A stretch of 64,000 nt of DNA from Odontocerum albicorne (GCA_949825065.1 OX463863.1:16662345-16726344), one strand, 5' to 3'. Positions 1 to 10,095 are shown, counted from the first letter of the stretch. The notes: generated from the sequence alone by a model not told the origin. A program made the numbers and translations.

Positions 1-362
1 CAGGTAAATGTCGCCAGGGGCCAGGTAATTTTTTTAAGAAATAGACTTCTCTTACTCAAAAAATCTAAATAAAAAAAAAGAGCAATAAATACCTCATTAT
101 TTTTAACCAAAACAATTGTTATTATGACTTTATAATAATAATTGTATTTTTTTGTAATAATAATTGTATTTTTTGTTTATTGTATTTTTTTGTAATAAAA
201 ATTGTACATTCTTTTTATTTTTTTTATCAACCGGTCCACCATATGCTAAAATAATTATATGTGGCCCAACATTGAAAAAGGTTGGGTTCTGCGAATTCTG
301 GTCGAAAAATAAAATGACACGGGTTGCGACTTCGGCCAATAATGGTTGATGAAAACGTAGTA
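1..362. other. AT-rich stretch without a recognised gene
   Basis: The sequence has poly(T) runs and a short direct repeat of the type TTGTATTTTTTTGTAATAA (about 140-205). The small open frames here have no recognisable domain. I see no gene. Confidence 0.5.
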
Positions 363-527
363 CAGTACCCGGCGGTAAGTAATACACATCGTTTGTAGAG
401 TGTCGTCTGTCATTCATACACGTGTTCCATCGCGATTTGTCAGTCGTTCCTGGACCGGAGTGTAAGCGCATCGTACGACAGAAACGATGCTCTACAAACT
501 ATGTGTATTACTTACCACCGAGTACTG
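363..527. repeat. Palindromic TA-flanked MITE (family P1), copy 1
   Basis: The two ends are inverted copies of about 29 bp beginning CAGTACCCGGCGGTAAGTAA, and the element is flanked by TA on both sides (361-362 and 528-529). The palindrome continues inwards (GTTTGTAGAG against CTCTACAAAC), so a transcript would fold into a long hairpin. TA duplication and short inverted ends suggest mobilisation by a Tc1/mariner-type transposase; that is inference. Related copies are at 3333, 3505 and 32209. Confidence 0.7.
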
Positions 528-661
528 TACAATATTTGTATCAGCGGACAGTAACCATTGGCGGAAATATGATAAGCATGTGGTACCATCGGCTAGTAAT
601 AATTGGCATGGGCATGGTACGCATGTTTTATCATCGGCCATTATAGTGTTAAGCTCCTTAA

Positions 662-1215
662 CCTTTCCCTTCCTGTGCTAAAAAAATCCACGCGTTCCGG
701 TGCTGTGTATTCAATACACATGTAAAAATGAGCAATTTAAAATCGGAAAAATAAGAATATTCATAGCCAATCGCTTAAATTGAATCGAAAAAAACATCGG
801 CTGACGTTCACAAAACAGGCAAAGAGGCCCCTCAAACGAAAGTCCGCGAACTACTAAAGCAAGAGAAGCGAGTGAACTGGGATTCTATTTCTTGCATTCC
901 CATATACCGAAGTAGAGTGAGAGCGAGACGTGAATAGCGTCGCTTCCTCACCCATAGCGGATTTTTGAATGAATATACCTACGTCACACACTGGCACATG
1001 TTTGATTGTATTGGTGAATTTATTCCCGATTTTCACAAAATATCTCTGATGTGGCCGATAAGTGCTAATTATTATTAATATTATTTTTTCATTCAATGCA
1101 TAAATGTATTACGGAGGAACACCTAAAATCTGAACCCAGTATTTATTATATTTATAGAGATATTAAAGTTTTTAGAAGCAATGTGTACTAGTTACACATC
1201 ACAGGGGAGGAAGGG
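662..1215. repeat. TTAA-flanked MITE (family T1), copy 1
   Basis: The element lies between TTAA at 658-661 and TTAA at 1216-1219. Its ends are inverted: CCTTTCCCTTCCTGTG at the left and the complement of it (CACAGGGGAGGAAGGG) at the right. TTAA target duplication is the hallmark of the piggyBac superfamily. There is no coding capacity. Other copies lie at 28286, 33203, 46981 (reverse), 47855 (fragment, reverse), 60380 and 61127 (fragment). Confidence 0.75.
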
Positions 1216-2010
1216 TTAATAAAGTATAACTGAGTCACTTCACAGGGAAGCATGAGTAACATTGGTCCTGTTGTGTTTAGACTCTATTTGATTTGTTTTC
1301 TTTTAATATACATTTCATTTGATGTAATTTGAGTAAACCTGTATCAAATGTAAATTATCAGCAGTAATCACAATCACTCGTTCAACATTCAAGAAAGTGG
1401 TTGAAATTAAAAGCTATCCTTTCCTTCAAATATCATCCTCGTTTAATTTATTCAGCACACGTAAAAGATTGTTTTTTTTTTTTCACAATGACAACATCGA
1501 ATAAGCTACCTTACAAACATTTTCCATTTGTGAGACAACACATTTTTTTTCACCCATTTCAAAAAATTATAATACATTTAATTTTTACTATAAAAACAAC
1601 ATGCTAAGATACGAGTTGTGTTTTAAACCTTTTCAAACCTGAATTAATTCTAAGGTTTTAAAAAAATATTCTAGCTTGTGAGTGTTATTTACACTAAATA
1701 CAACATTATGTCGTATTAGTTTAGCTAGATGGCGCCCAAAATGTTCAAAGTCGATAATACAGTATCCTACACTTTATTTGTTATCAGAAAAAAGAAAAAT
1801 GACAAAACATTGCATAACAAAGTGCATATGACCTATTTGTCCATTATAATGGACGCCAGATCTGAAGAGGTTAAATTAAGAATTTTTTTTCAACCTGTTT
1901 TTCAGATTTGAATTAATACTAAGGTTTAAAAACATATTTTTGTTTGCGAGTTTCGCTGAAATTCACAGGACTTGACTTAAGTAAAGTCCGTTTTGAAATT
2001 ACCACAGACA
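1216..2010. other. No gene seen; imperfect direct repeat
   Basis: About 800 bp of AT-rich DNA. The only structure noticed is an imperfect direct repeat of about 43 bp starting GAATTAAT.CTAAGGTTT near 1640 and again near 1911. The small frames are not supported. Confidence 0.5.
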
Positions 2011-2410
2011 AGTGAATACGACATAAGTTGTATATATGCAGTATCTTTATATGATTCAGTAGCATGCTGTCGGCCATTTTGTTGCAGTCAAGTGAATACC
2101 ACATAGATTGTATATATGCAGTATCTTTATATGATTCAGTAGCATGCTGTCGGCCATTTTGTTGCAGTCAAGTGAATACCACATAGATTGTATATATGCA
2201 GTATCTTTATATGATTCAGTAGCGTGCTGTCTACCATTTTGTTGCAGTCAAGTAAATACCACATAGATTGTATATATGCAGTATCTTTATATGATTCAGT
2301 AGCGTGCTGTCTGCCATTTTGTTGCAGTCAAGTGAATACCACATAGATTGTATATATGCAGTATCTTTATATGATTCAGTAGTGTGCTGTCGGCCATTTT
2401 GTTGCAGTCA
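2011..2410. repeat. 80-bp tandem repeat, five copies
   Basis: The unit begins AGTGAATACCACATAGATTG and recurs at 2011, 2091, 2171, 2251 and 2331, exactly 80 bp apart, with a few substitutions (for example GTCGGCC against GTCTACC). The first copy is the most divergent. It is a minisatellite with no coding sense. Confidence 0.9.
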
Positions 2411-3332
2411 CATCCATTTGTGATGCCACATGTGAGTAATTTACAAAGAGTCCAATAATAAACAATCCCGCAACATTAAAGTTCGTGCCGTGATCCGAGT
2501 TTTGTTCGTAAAAAAAGCGATAGTCCTGATGAAATTCACAGGCAACTTTTTAAGGTTTATGGGCCTAATGTTACGAGTGACAGTCAAGTCGGTGATATCG
2601 TTTGTTTGGAAATAACTTGCATTACAACAGTTTGATAACAATGATGGAATCTTTAACGGTGTTAAAGAATGGTTTAATACACTCGCAGTTGACTTAATTA
2701 ATAACTAAAGCCCGTATAAGAACGTGCCAACTAAATACTTGTCAATACTTCTTACGTGGATAACAATTTGGAATAAATGTTTTCGCTCGTCTTTGAATGG
2801 ACTTTCCAGCTAGTGTCATAAATATGAAGATTCTTTTACCTACAATAAATCATTTATATTTTTTTCATGATTTTTTTCTTACTTATTAATGATTCTTTTG
2901 TAAAAAAAAAAAAAAACTATGCCTCCTGTTAAAATAACAATAACTGAGAAATACCACTGTAAAAAACAGAATGACGACCACCGTGATTCATGGATGGTAG
3001 CACTATGAGGACTCCCATACTTGTCATGTCAAAATCCCATACTTGTCATGGAATGTCAAAATACTGTCTGCCTGTTGAGTTAGTTAACCCTTTTAATCCC
3101 AGCATATTTTGCATAAAATGTGCGAAAAATCCCAAGCATTTTTTGACAAAAAAAACTAGTTTATATTTTATTTTTATCCCTGTACGAGTAGAGTGGAAAA
3201 TAATAAATCATTTTCATATTTCATAAAATAATTGATTTTCATGTTTTTTTTTTTCCCCGTGGGATTTTTCCAATACACCAGTCGGGGGCGATAATCGGCC
3301 CCGTGGGATTAAAAGAGTTAAAAACACACGTA
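2411..3332. other. No gene seen
   Basis: AT-rich sequence with poly(A) and poly(T) runs. A short direct repeat (ACTCCCATACTTGTCATG and close variant) lies near 3010-3050. I find no domain in the open frames. Confidence 0.5.
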
Positions 3333-3502
3333 TGGTACCCGGTGGTAAGTAATACACATCGGGCTTAAGAAAGAGACTGTCGCTTAGTAGAGCGTCGTCT
3401 CTGTCGTACGGACTGTTAGCGCATCGTGCGACAGAGAGAACGCTCCACAAAGCGACAGTCTCTTTCTTAAGCCCGATGTGTAATACTTACCGCTGGGTAC
3501 TA
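3333..3502. repeat. Palindromic MITE P1, copy 2
   Basis: Inverted ends of the P1 type (TGGTACCCGGTGGTAAGTAA and its complement) enclose a near-perfect palindrome whose arms contain GGGCTTAAGAAAGAGACTGT. It is flanked by TA at 3331-3332 and at 3503-3504. The second TA also begins the next copy, so the two elements sit head to tail on one shared TA. Confidence 0.75.
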
Positions 3503-3504
3503 TA

Positions 3505-3709
3505 CAGTACCTGGCGGTAAGTAATACACATCGGGCTTAAGAAAGAGACTGTCGGCCATAATCGACTAACTTCGGCTTTGTGGAGCGTCGTCTCTGTCAT
3601 TCATACACGTGTTAGCGCATCGTGCGACAGAGACGACGCTGTACAAAGCCGATTATGTCCGACAGTCTTTTTCTTAAGCCCGATGTGTATTACTTACCGC
3701 CGGGTACTT
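3505..3709. repeat. Palindromic MITE P1, copy 3
   Basis: It starts CAGTACCTGGCGGTAAGTAA directly after the TA shared with the previous copy and ends in the inverted form CTTACCGCCGGGTACTT before TA (3710-3711). The arms carry TTTCTTAAGCCCGATG at 3670-3685, which is the unoccupied form of the TTAA site that holds an insertion at 32262-32513. Confidence 0.75.
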
Positions 3710-3969
3710 TATGTGCGATCGCTCTATGCTCACTATAAGAATATGACAGCAAAATTTACGATAGTCAAATTTTGTTTGACAGTCACGTAATAAACAATTT
3801 ATATTAATATATCTAAAATTTTGGCTTAAACTTTGTGGCATATACATATAGGTATACAGAATACAAGAACTTACGCATTTTCTATCTAATAACATTTTTT
3901 TTTAGAATTCTCCTAACATATTATATAGCCCATAATTTCAAAGATAGTCAAGTTCATGTTTAACATATG

Positions 3970-4205
3970 TCACAAAAATTGGACGGTCTCCGTGGCCCGG
4001 TTAGTAAGATGCTGCCGTCAGCCGACGTGGAGGTCGCAGGTTCGGTCTCCGCTGGAACCAAGATTTTTTTTAATAAGGGATTCCAGTGTTGTTTTCACTT
4101 AGAACCTCTTAAACATCTTTTTGGTTTGTTGGAAGAGAATGCCGCATGGCAATAAGCCGGTCAGGTACAATGAAAGTGTAATACAATACAATAAACAAAT
4201 TCTTT
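3970..4205 (+). mobile_element. tRNA-headed SINE with a LINE-derived 3' tail
   Basis: The first 90 bp look tRNA-derived: an A-box-like GTGGCCCGGTTAGTAAGA near 3983 and a B-box-like GCAGGTTCGGTCTCC near 4037. A T-run follows, and then a tail whose end (TTGGAAGAGAATGCCGC, GGCAATAAGCC) closely matches the 3' end of the LINE at 36340-36858. It finishes in an A-rich simple repeat (ATACAATACAATAAACAAA). SINEs that share a tail with a partner LINE are a known class; the pairing here is my inference from the match. A second head without this tail is at 29248. Confidence 0.6.
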
Positions 4206-4261
4206 AAAACAAAAAAACATTACACGAAACCATAAGCTAAGACTATAAAGTAATAAATAAC

Positions 4262-4398
4262 ATATTTATAGTTAAGGCGGTAACATTCTGGAGGCTTGAA
4301 GATATTGTCATTTGTTTTATCAAACACTACTTATTCCACTTTTTGTAATGGTATAACCCTACCGGTTTCAAGGCTTTCACCTCATTATTGGTACCGAG
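4262..4398 (+). repeat. Foldback repeat F1, left arm only
   Basis: This is one arm of a foldback family: TATTTATAGTTAAGGC through GTATAACCCTACCGGTTTC to CTTTCACCTCATTATTGG. The complementary arm is absent here but present in the copy at 7640-7850. Confidence 0.55.
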
Positions 4399-4531
4399 AT
4401 ACACGTTTCTAATGGTAAACATTCGGGTTGTGGACTGGGAGTTGAGGGAGGCATAGGACAACCCCAGCGAGCAGCAGAGAGATTCTTGGGACATATGTGT
4501 TTGCCAGATGTTCACCTCGATGCACTGACTT

Positions 4532-4654
4532 AGAAATTTCTAGGACCTCTAATCTGTCCAATTTATGGTATATTTACATATCAGTAGTAACGGAATCTTC
4601 CATATCAGTAGTAACGGAAATAAATTGGACAGATTAGAGGACCTAGAAATTTCT
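4532..4654. repeat. 34-bp perfect inverted repeat with tandem repeat in the loop
   Basis: AGAAATTTCTAGGACCTC and the following bases (4532-4565) are the exact complement of 4621-4654. The loop contains two direct copies of CATATCAGTAGTAACGGAA. It lies between two pieces of the F1 foldback family. Confidence 0.8.
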
Positions 4655-4785
4655 ACTTCATCAAATACTTTATTTCACTTTTTGCAACGGTATAACCCTA
4701 CCGGTTTCAAGGCTTTCACCTCATCATCAGGGGAGTCTCGTTTGTGCTCCCTGATGATGAGGTGAAAGCCTTGAAACAAATTACA
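4655..4785. repeat. Foldback repeat F1, short palindromic copy
   Basis: GGTTTCAAGGCTTTCACCTC is followed within 50 bp by its complement (GAGGTGAAAGCCTTGAAA). The arms are joined by AGGGGAGTCTCGTTTGTGCT. Confidence 0.65.
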
Positions 4786-5091
4786 AAATCAGAAAGATGT
4801 TCAAAAAGGGCTTAAGTAAAACCCAGACCAGAATATTATTTTAAAAACTCTGTGTTCTAATGGAAATCAGACCTGTAACCTGTGTCGAGAGACTTGCGCC
4901 GTACGGAGGTCGTAATTCATTGTAGGTTATAAATTTCATCATTTATTATATATTCCTATGAAATTAGACTACCACCCTATCATATAGCCTCAATGTCTGA
5001 AAAATATCACTGTAGAGCTTCTTTTCTCTATTGAGAGTTTATCTTAATCTCCAAGATCATAATGTCAAATATTTTGTTAGCCAAAATTATA

Positions 5092-6044
5092 CTAGGCGCG
5101 TCCAGAAAGTAAAGAACGATTGCGCACCACGCCCTGCGCCGATCCCCTACCACCGCGATCGTATGCGCACCAGTTAGCTCCTTCCCTGGCTTCAGTGCGA
5201 GCTGAGCTTTGTTGCTGAACGGTCGTGCGTCTTTGTTCTGTAACCTTTCAAAATGGCTGCGCTCATCGAAAATCCCGCCAAATGTGAAGTGCATAGTGTC
5301 ATTCATTTTCTGAATGCACAAAATTTTCGGCTTATCGAAATTTATAGGCAACTTTAAGCACAGTACATGAATCTTTCCCACAAATTTCACGATCGCTCCT
5401 ACATGAAATAGTCACAGAGGACCTTGGCTACAAAAATATATGTACTCGGCAAAAAAAAAACGGAATCTCAACACCAGAAAAGTTATGGCAATAGTTTTTT
5501 GGGACCGAAAGGATTTGATCCATGTGGAGTTTATGCCAAGAGGACACACAATAAACTCAGAGGTCTATTGTGAAACTCTTCAACGACTTAGACGCGCCAT
5601 CCAAAACAAGAGACGTGGAATATTGTTGGGAAAGGTGGTTTTGATTCATGACAATGCACTGCCTCATGCATCAGCACGAACACAGCGAGAACTTCAATGT
5701 CTTAAGTGGGAAATTTTTTGCACATCCTCCTTACAGTCCTGACTTGGCACCGAGTGATTTTCACTTATTCCCGAAACTATAAGAATTTTTGGGTGGAAAA
5801 CAGTTCGCGAACGATGAAGACCTCAAACAAGAAGTGACATATTGGCTCAAATCTTTGGCGGTAGAAGAGTATAAAATCGGAATTGAAAAATTTGTTCTAC
5901 GTTACAATAAGTGCCTTGACAGCTATGGCGACTACATTGAAAAATAGAGTAAGGTACTGTGACTTTGTAAATACAGTTTTGTGTTGATATCTTTCGTTTT
6001 TATTTAGTTATGCCAAACGTTATTTTCTTTCTGGACGACCCACA
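5092..6044 (+). mobile_element. mariner element, internally deleted (about 953 bp)
   Basis: TA-flanked (5090-5091 and 6045-6046), with inverted ends sharing GTCCAGAAAG (left CTAGGCGCGTCCAGAAAG, right complement TGTGGGTCGTCCAGAAAG). Full-length mariners are about 1.3 kb, so some 350 bp are missing. The ends and the transposase resemble those of the copies at 8961 and 38858, but it is a separate, more diverged lineage. Confidence 0.8.
5253..5947 (+). pseudogene. mariner transposase pseudogene
   Basis: The start ATG at 5253 opens a recognisable N-terminal helix-turn-helix (MAALIENPAKCEVHSV). After about 33 residues the frame breaks. A second HTH follows (FPQISRSLLHEIVTE), then a further deletion joins to the catalytic half (KVMAIVFWDRKDLIHV, an HDNA motif with the second Asp, and a PYSPDLAPSD-like third Asp region in another frame), ending at a GDYIEK-type C-terminus before TAG at 5945. 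The first catalytic Asp region is deleted and there are several frameshifts, so it cannot make an active enzyme. The family acts by cut-and-paste at TA. Confidence 0.75.
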
Positions 6045-6122
6045 TATGTTATGTGCCATCATAAACATTTATTCAAAAGAAATCTCATTGTGTCTATGAT
6101 TTTATCAATCATCTTTATTTAT

Positions 6123-6859
6123 CTATGTATCCTGCTCAAACACACACTCGACTTCTTCAGTCCCTTTCACGCATTCGTTTTTTTGGTGCATTACTAGACT
6201 ACCTTTATTTGAAAATGACATTCCGCAACCGCGGCAAGTGTAGGTCCTCTCTCGACTATGAATCTTTCTATGAAGCTCCAACGAATTCTTACGACTGAAC
6301 AATTTCCCGCAATCACCGCAACAATACGGCTTTTCCTGAGTGTGTGTAATCATATGATAAGACAAATGATTGTTTCTAGCGAACGTTTTCCCACATTGTG
6401 CACAACTAAATGGTTTCTCTCCATTATGAAGCGCTTCGTGTACGGATAAGTGACTTTTTAACTTGAAAGCTTTTCCGCATGTTTTACACGTAAAGGGTTT
6501 AACATCTTTATGAACGTATCTATGGTGAAACAATCCGCTGGGATCGGAAAAGACTTTGCCACAAGTGCCGCAACAGTAGGGTTTTTCTTTTGTATGAATC
6601 TTCTCATGCCTCAGTAACATCCAATTGAGTGTGAATGTCTTGTCGCATTCCGTACAAGAAAACGTCCTCTCTCCCGAGTGAATCTTCATATGCCGGGTCA
6701 GTAGGAAATTGTGAAAGAACGATTTGCCACATTCTTTACAAGTAAAGCTTTTCTGTTCCTTATTACTGTTCTTTTTCAATTTGACTTTTTTTGTTTTCGT
6801 TATCCGTGACTTTTTATTTTCCACAGATATCTTTTTAGCTACATTGGAATTAGAATTAT
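6123..6859 (-). CDS. C2H2 zinc-finger protein A, last exon
   Basis: This exon encodes seven C2H2 fingers in tandem with TGEKP-like linkers (SGERTF, TKEKPY, NGEKPF, TQEKPY). The seventh ends H-x4-C (CRGC then VMHQKNEC), so it is C2HC. The protein is probably a nuclear DNA-binding transcription factor; its target cannot be read. The exon opens at 6859 after a clear acceptor on the minus strand (a long T run then CAG). The conceptual start at 6824 is GTG, not ATG, and the frame continues upstream to the acceptor, so the initiator must be in another exon. The acceptor leaves two bases before the first full codon, so a phase-1 donor is needed, the same phase as genes B, C and D. The best candidate first exon is 21355-21550, which would imply an intron of about 14.5 kb. 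AATAAA signals lie at 6119-6114 and 6073-6068 on this strand. The exon itself is intact. Confidence 0.8.
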
Positions 6860-6928
6860 CTGAAAAAAAAAAAAAGAAATTAGCTGATTGATCAGATATT
6901 AAATTTATTGAAACAATTTTAAATTTAT

Positions 6929-7590
6929 TAACTACTTAATGCCTTTGAACGAGACCCTCTCACACGCCAAGTACGTTCCAATTTCCGCTATCCCGAGTCA
7001 CGCTCGCTTGTCTCGACTTGCAGTGTTCTAATTTTAGCTAACACGTGTAACGCTCGCGTTTTATTTATTCATTGTAAATTTGCCTGCAGTTGTGAGTGGC
7101 CGTGTTTTGTGTTGCTTATTTCGTATTTACGATATTGTGTCCGTATTTACGTAGGTCTATATTTAACACCATGCGCCCAAATCTACCATACCAAATTGAA
7201 TTAATAATTTATCTTCATTTTTTTAAATTAAAATATGTTTAAATTGTTGTTTCAATTGAAAAGTGTATAAACTTAAAACAAAACACTTTTTTGAAACCCT
7301 CTTTGTAAAAGAACCCTACCTTTAACACGTTCACTGCGTCGAACACGGCTCCCGTGTCCATACAAAATAGCCTTGAATGTTGAGTGCACTCATAAATGTC
7401 TCCCGATAAGGATTCGTCGCCGGTTTCATGTGTTTTGAAGACACGAAGGAATACACTTGTATATGATGTTTCAATAAAAAGTAGAATTTGATTTTTAACA
7501 AAGTTATGGGTTTTCGAAAAATCGCAAATTTCCAGCATCTCTGTATGTCGTTTAAGTATTATATACGCAGTTAACGTGTTAAGTGGTTAA
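6929..7590. repeat. Probable TTAA MITE (family T3-like) interrupted by a T2 MITE
   Basis: The left end is TTAACTACTTAATGCC and the right end is the inverted form GTGGTTAA at 7583-7590, matching the T3 terminus (TTAACCACTTRACAGT, see 27688). A T2 element (7326-7578) has inserted close to the right end, at a TTAA inside that terminus. The interior (6945-7320) shows no gene. The outer limits are less certain than those of the inner element. Confidence 0.45.
7326..7578. repeat. TTAA-flanked MITE (family T2), copy 1
   Basis: Flanked by TTAA at 7322-7325 and 7579-7582. The ends are CACGTTCACTGCG and the complement of CGCAGTTAACGTG, so the inverted repeat is about 13 bp with one mismatch. About 250 bp, non-coding, closely similar along its length to the copy at 32266-32509. 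Confidence 0.8.
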
Positions 7591-7639
7591 TGTAATAATC
7601 TAACGTAAATTTGTTTTATCAAACGTTTTTTGTAATTTG

Positions 7640-7850
7640 TTTTTGTAACGGTATAACCCTGCCGGTTTCTAGGCTTTCACCTAATCATCAGGGGAGCACA
7701 AACAAGACTTGTTTGTGCTCCCTGATGATGAGGTGTGCACCTTGAAATCGGTAGGGTTATACCATTACATAAAGTGGAATAAACAGTGATTGATAAAACA
7801 AATTACAATGTCTTTAAACCTCCACAACGTTAATGCCATAACTATAAATA
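7640..7850. repeat. Foldback repeat F1, two-armed copy
   Basis: The left arm (ACGGTATAACCCTGCCGGTT to GGAGCACAAACAA) is inverted after a 3-nt GAC loop (TTGTTTGTGCTCC to GGTAGGGTTATACC). The right arm continues through AAAGTGGAATAAACAGTG to ATAACTATAAATAAA, which is the complement of the beginning of the arm seen at 4262. The complete family is therefore a long hairpin. Confidence 0.65.
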
Positions 7851-8176
7851 AATTTGTTTTACGTTCATTTAAGATATTTATTTTTAACCATTTAAATGCT
7901 GAATAAAATTTCATAAAAAAGTCACGTAATGAGTCAATTATCCATTAAAAATAAAATTCAAGATATAATTGCGATTTTTTTATATGTACATAGTCATTAT
8001 CTGCTGCTTCTATATTCACCTTCTGAATTAAATTTAATAAAAAATTTATTAAATTAAAAAGGAAACAAAGGGCGAAAAAATATTTTTTTTTGAGAATCAT
8101 TTATTTAAAATTAGTGATAATAAAGAGCAAACAACTTTTGAAAAAATAAAACAAAAATTTTCTGGGTCTTATCTGA
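7851..8176. other. No gene seen
   Basis: AT-rich sequence with short A and T runs. No repeat or domain was recognised. Confidence 0.5.
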
Positions 8177-8276
8177 AAATATAATATTAGAAATAAAAAT
8201 GTGTCGACGCTTTTCAAACCCAGATATGTCCACATTATGACATTTTTGAGATAAATATGCCAATATGTAGCTTATG

Positions 8277-8535
8277 TCTGTGGCGTTATGGCAGAAGTTG
8301 AAACGTCCGTTTTTTGTAATTTAGTGTTTATTCTCCCAATTTATAGGAAATATTTGTCAGCATGTTGTGGCAAAACTTGGTGTGTCAGTCATTATCCAAA
8401 CAGAAGATATATTGTTTGGAAAAACTTAAAAAATGCTTATTTGTACCGATTTTAACAGCTTATCAAAGTTAATATTGCTTATCCTGTAAAACTAAGGTAA
8501 AACGAACATATCAACTTCTGCCATAACGCCACAGA
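8277..8535. repeat. 25-bp perfect inverted repeat
   Basis: TCTGTGGCGTTATGGCAGAA through GTTGA (8277-8301) is the exact complement of 8511-8535. The loop is 209 bp. It lies inside the 8177-10023 element and could be a smaller element or a stem within the larger one. Confidence 0.75.
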
Positions 8536-8960
8536 TGTAATCCTGGATAAATTTGCATTTTTCAAAATAAGATATCTCCTCGTGAAATCAATGCAAAATG
8601 ATGATTGAAATAAGAGTTTTTTTCAAATTCAGATATGTCCACGAGGTTGTTTTTATCAAAGTCATACATGTCTATTTAGACCAATCAGAGAGTGCCATCA
8701 TTCGAGATGGCCCTTCATTCGTAGCGTAATCGTACTGTCAACAATAATCAAACTCGGGATATGTCCATGCGGTGTTATATCAAAATAACGCATTTTCAAA
8801 GGGAGTTTTTCAAAAGTGGGTATGTCCAAATTAAAATATGCTTTATTTTTTCTACTGGTTTGAATTTCCAGGAATGTTTTTTTGAAAACATAATGTCATC
8901 TATAAAGCAATTCTCAAACAGAAACATCATTTTTATATATATAGTATATATATATATATA

Positions 8961-9915
8961 CGAGGCGTATCCAGAAAGTAAGTGTACTGAGGCTCTCACG
9001 ACCGGATGGATTTTATTTTCGACATGTTGGCTACACTTCCGTGTAGCCTGACCCTTCCCTTCCGCAACGAGACCGGTTCGAGGTCAGTATGTTGAGAAGT
9101 GTCGACGCGACAACACGTTTCGTGAAAAATGTCAAACCAATCTCCCGCCAAGTGCGAAATTTTGTAAAAAAAGCAAGAGTTTTTGAGGCGATGCAAACTC
9201 CATAGAGATGAATTTCTCCGCTCCATTGTTACTGGAGATGAAACTTGGGTTGCACACTACACGCCTGAAACCAAAAGGTAGTCTCAACAGTGGCGTCACA
9301 CCTCTTCACCCTCCGCCAAAAAGTTCAAAACCATAATTTCAGCCATGAAAATCATGGCATCCGTGTTTTGGGACTGTCAAGGCATAATTTTAATTGAATA
9401 TATGCCTCAAGGGGAGACCATCAACTCTGCAAGATACTGTGAGACCCTAAAAAAATTGCGGAGGGCGATTCAGAACAAGAGGAGAGGCATGCTGAAAAAG
9501 GGAGTCTGCCTGTTGCATGACAATGCAAGACCACACACGGCCAACGCCACGAAGGAACTGCTCGCCTAGTTTAAATGGGATGTCCTGAACCATCCCGCGC
9601 ATTCCCCTGACCTAGCACCTTCAGATTACTATCTCTTTACCTCCCTGAAGCTGCACATGGGTGGAAAAAGGTTTTCAACCGACGAGGAGGTAAAGGAGGA
9701 GGTGGACAAATGGACGGAGGGGTTGGCGGGAAACTACTTCGAGGAAGGCATCTAAAAGTTGATACCCCCGCTTCACCACCTGCATTGAGAGGAATGGCGA
9801 CTATGTCGAAAAATAGCTTACATATGTACTACGGTAACCACGTAATTTTTTTGTTTAAATAAAAAAAATTGTAACCTACAAAAATTCAGTACACTTAGTT
9901 TCTGGATATGCCTCG
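8961..9915 (+). mobile_element. mariner element (copy A), internally deleted
   Basis: TA-flanked. The inverted ends are CGAGGCGTATCCAGAAAGTA and, at the right, the complement of CGAGGCATATCCAGAAACTA. It is about 955 bp, against about 1.3 kb for a full-length mariner. Apart from the deletion it is nearly identical to copy B at 38858-39807, which suggests recent movement of the family. Confidence 0.85.
9129..9816 (+). pseudogene. mariner transposase pseudogene (copy A)
   Basis: The beginning is ATGTCAAACCAATCTCCC (9129), matching the start of copy B. Most of the DNA-binding region is deleted. The catalytic part remains: SIVTGDETWVAHYTPE holds the first Asp, then ASVFWDCQGIILIEYMPQG, HDNARPH (second Asp) and HSPDLAPSDYY (third Asp), ending before TAG at 9814. 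An in-frame TAG at about 9567 and a frameshift near 9757 interrupt it. Copy B keeps the DNA-binding region but lacks the first Asp, so the two deletions arose separately. Confidence 0.8.
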
Positions 9916-10095
9916 TATATAGTTTTCAGTGATCAGAGACAAAATACCGTTTTGCTCGGTTTGATCTTGCGTGGACATACCTGGGTTTGAAAAATGTCCA
10001 CACAAATATAATATTAGAAATAACATTATAATAAAATATTAGGAATATACTTAAAAAAAAATTTTTTTTTTATTAATTATGAATTACCATTGCCT

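Larger units (their letters stand above)
8177..10023. mobile_element. Unclassified element with 33-bp inverted ends and 20-bp flanking direct repeat
   Basis: AAATATAATATTAGAAATAA occurs at 8177-8196 and again, identical, at 10004-10023. Just inside are inverted repeats of 33 bp (8201-8233 and 9971-10003, 29 of 33 matching) containing TTTTCAAACCC and TATGTCCAC. Further TATGTCCA copies occur inside at about 8635, 8760 and 8821, like subterminal binding sites. A mariner (8961-9915) has inserted inside; without it the element is about 0.9 kb. A second inverted repeat is at 8277-8535. I recognise no transposase of its own, and the superfamily is unknown. Confidence 0.5.
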
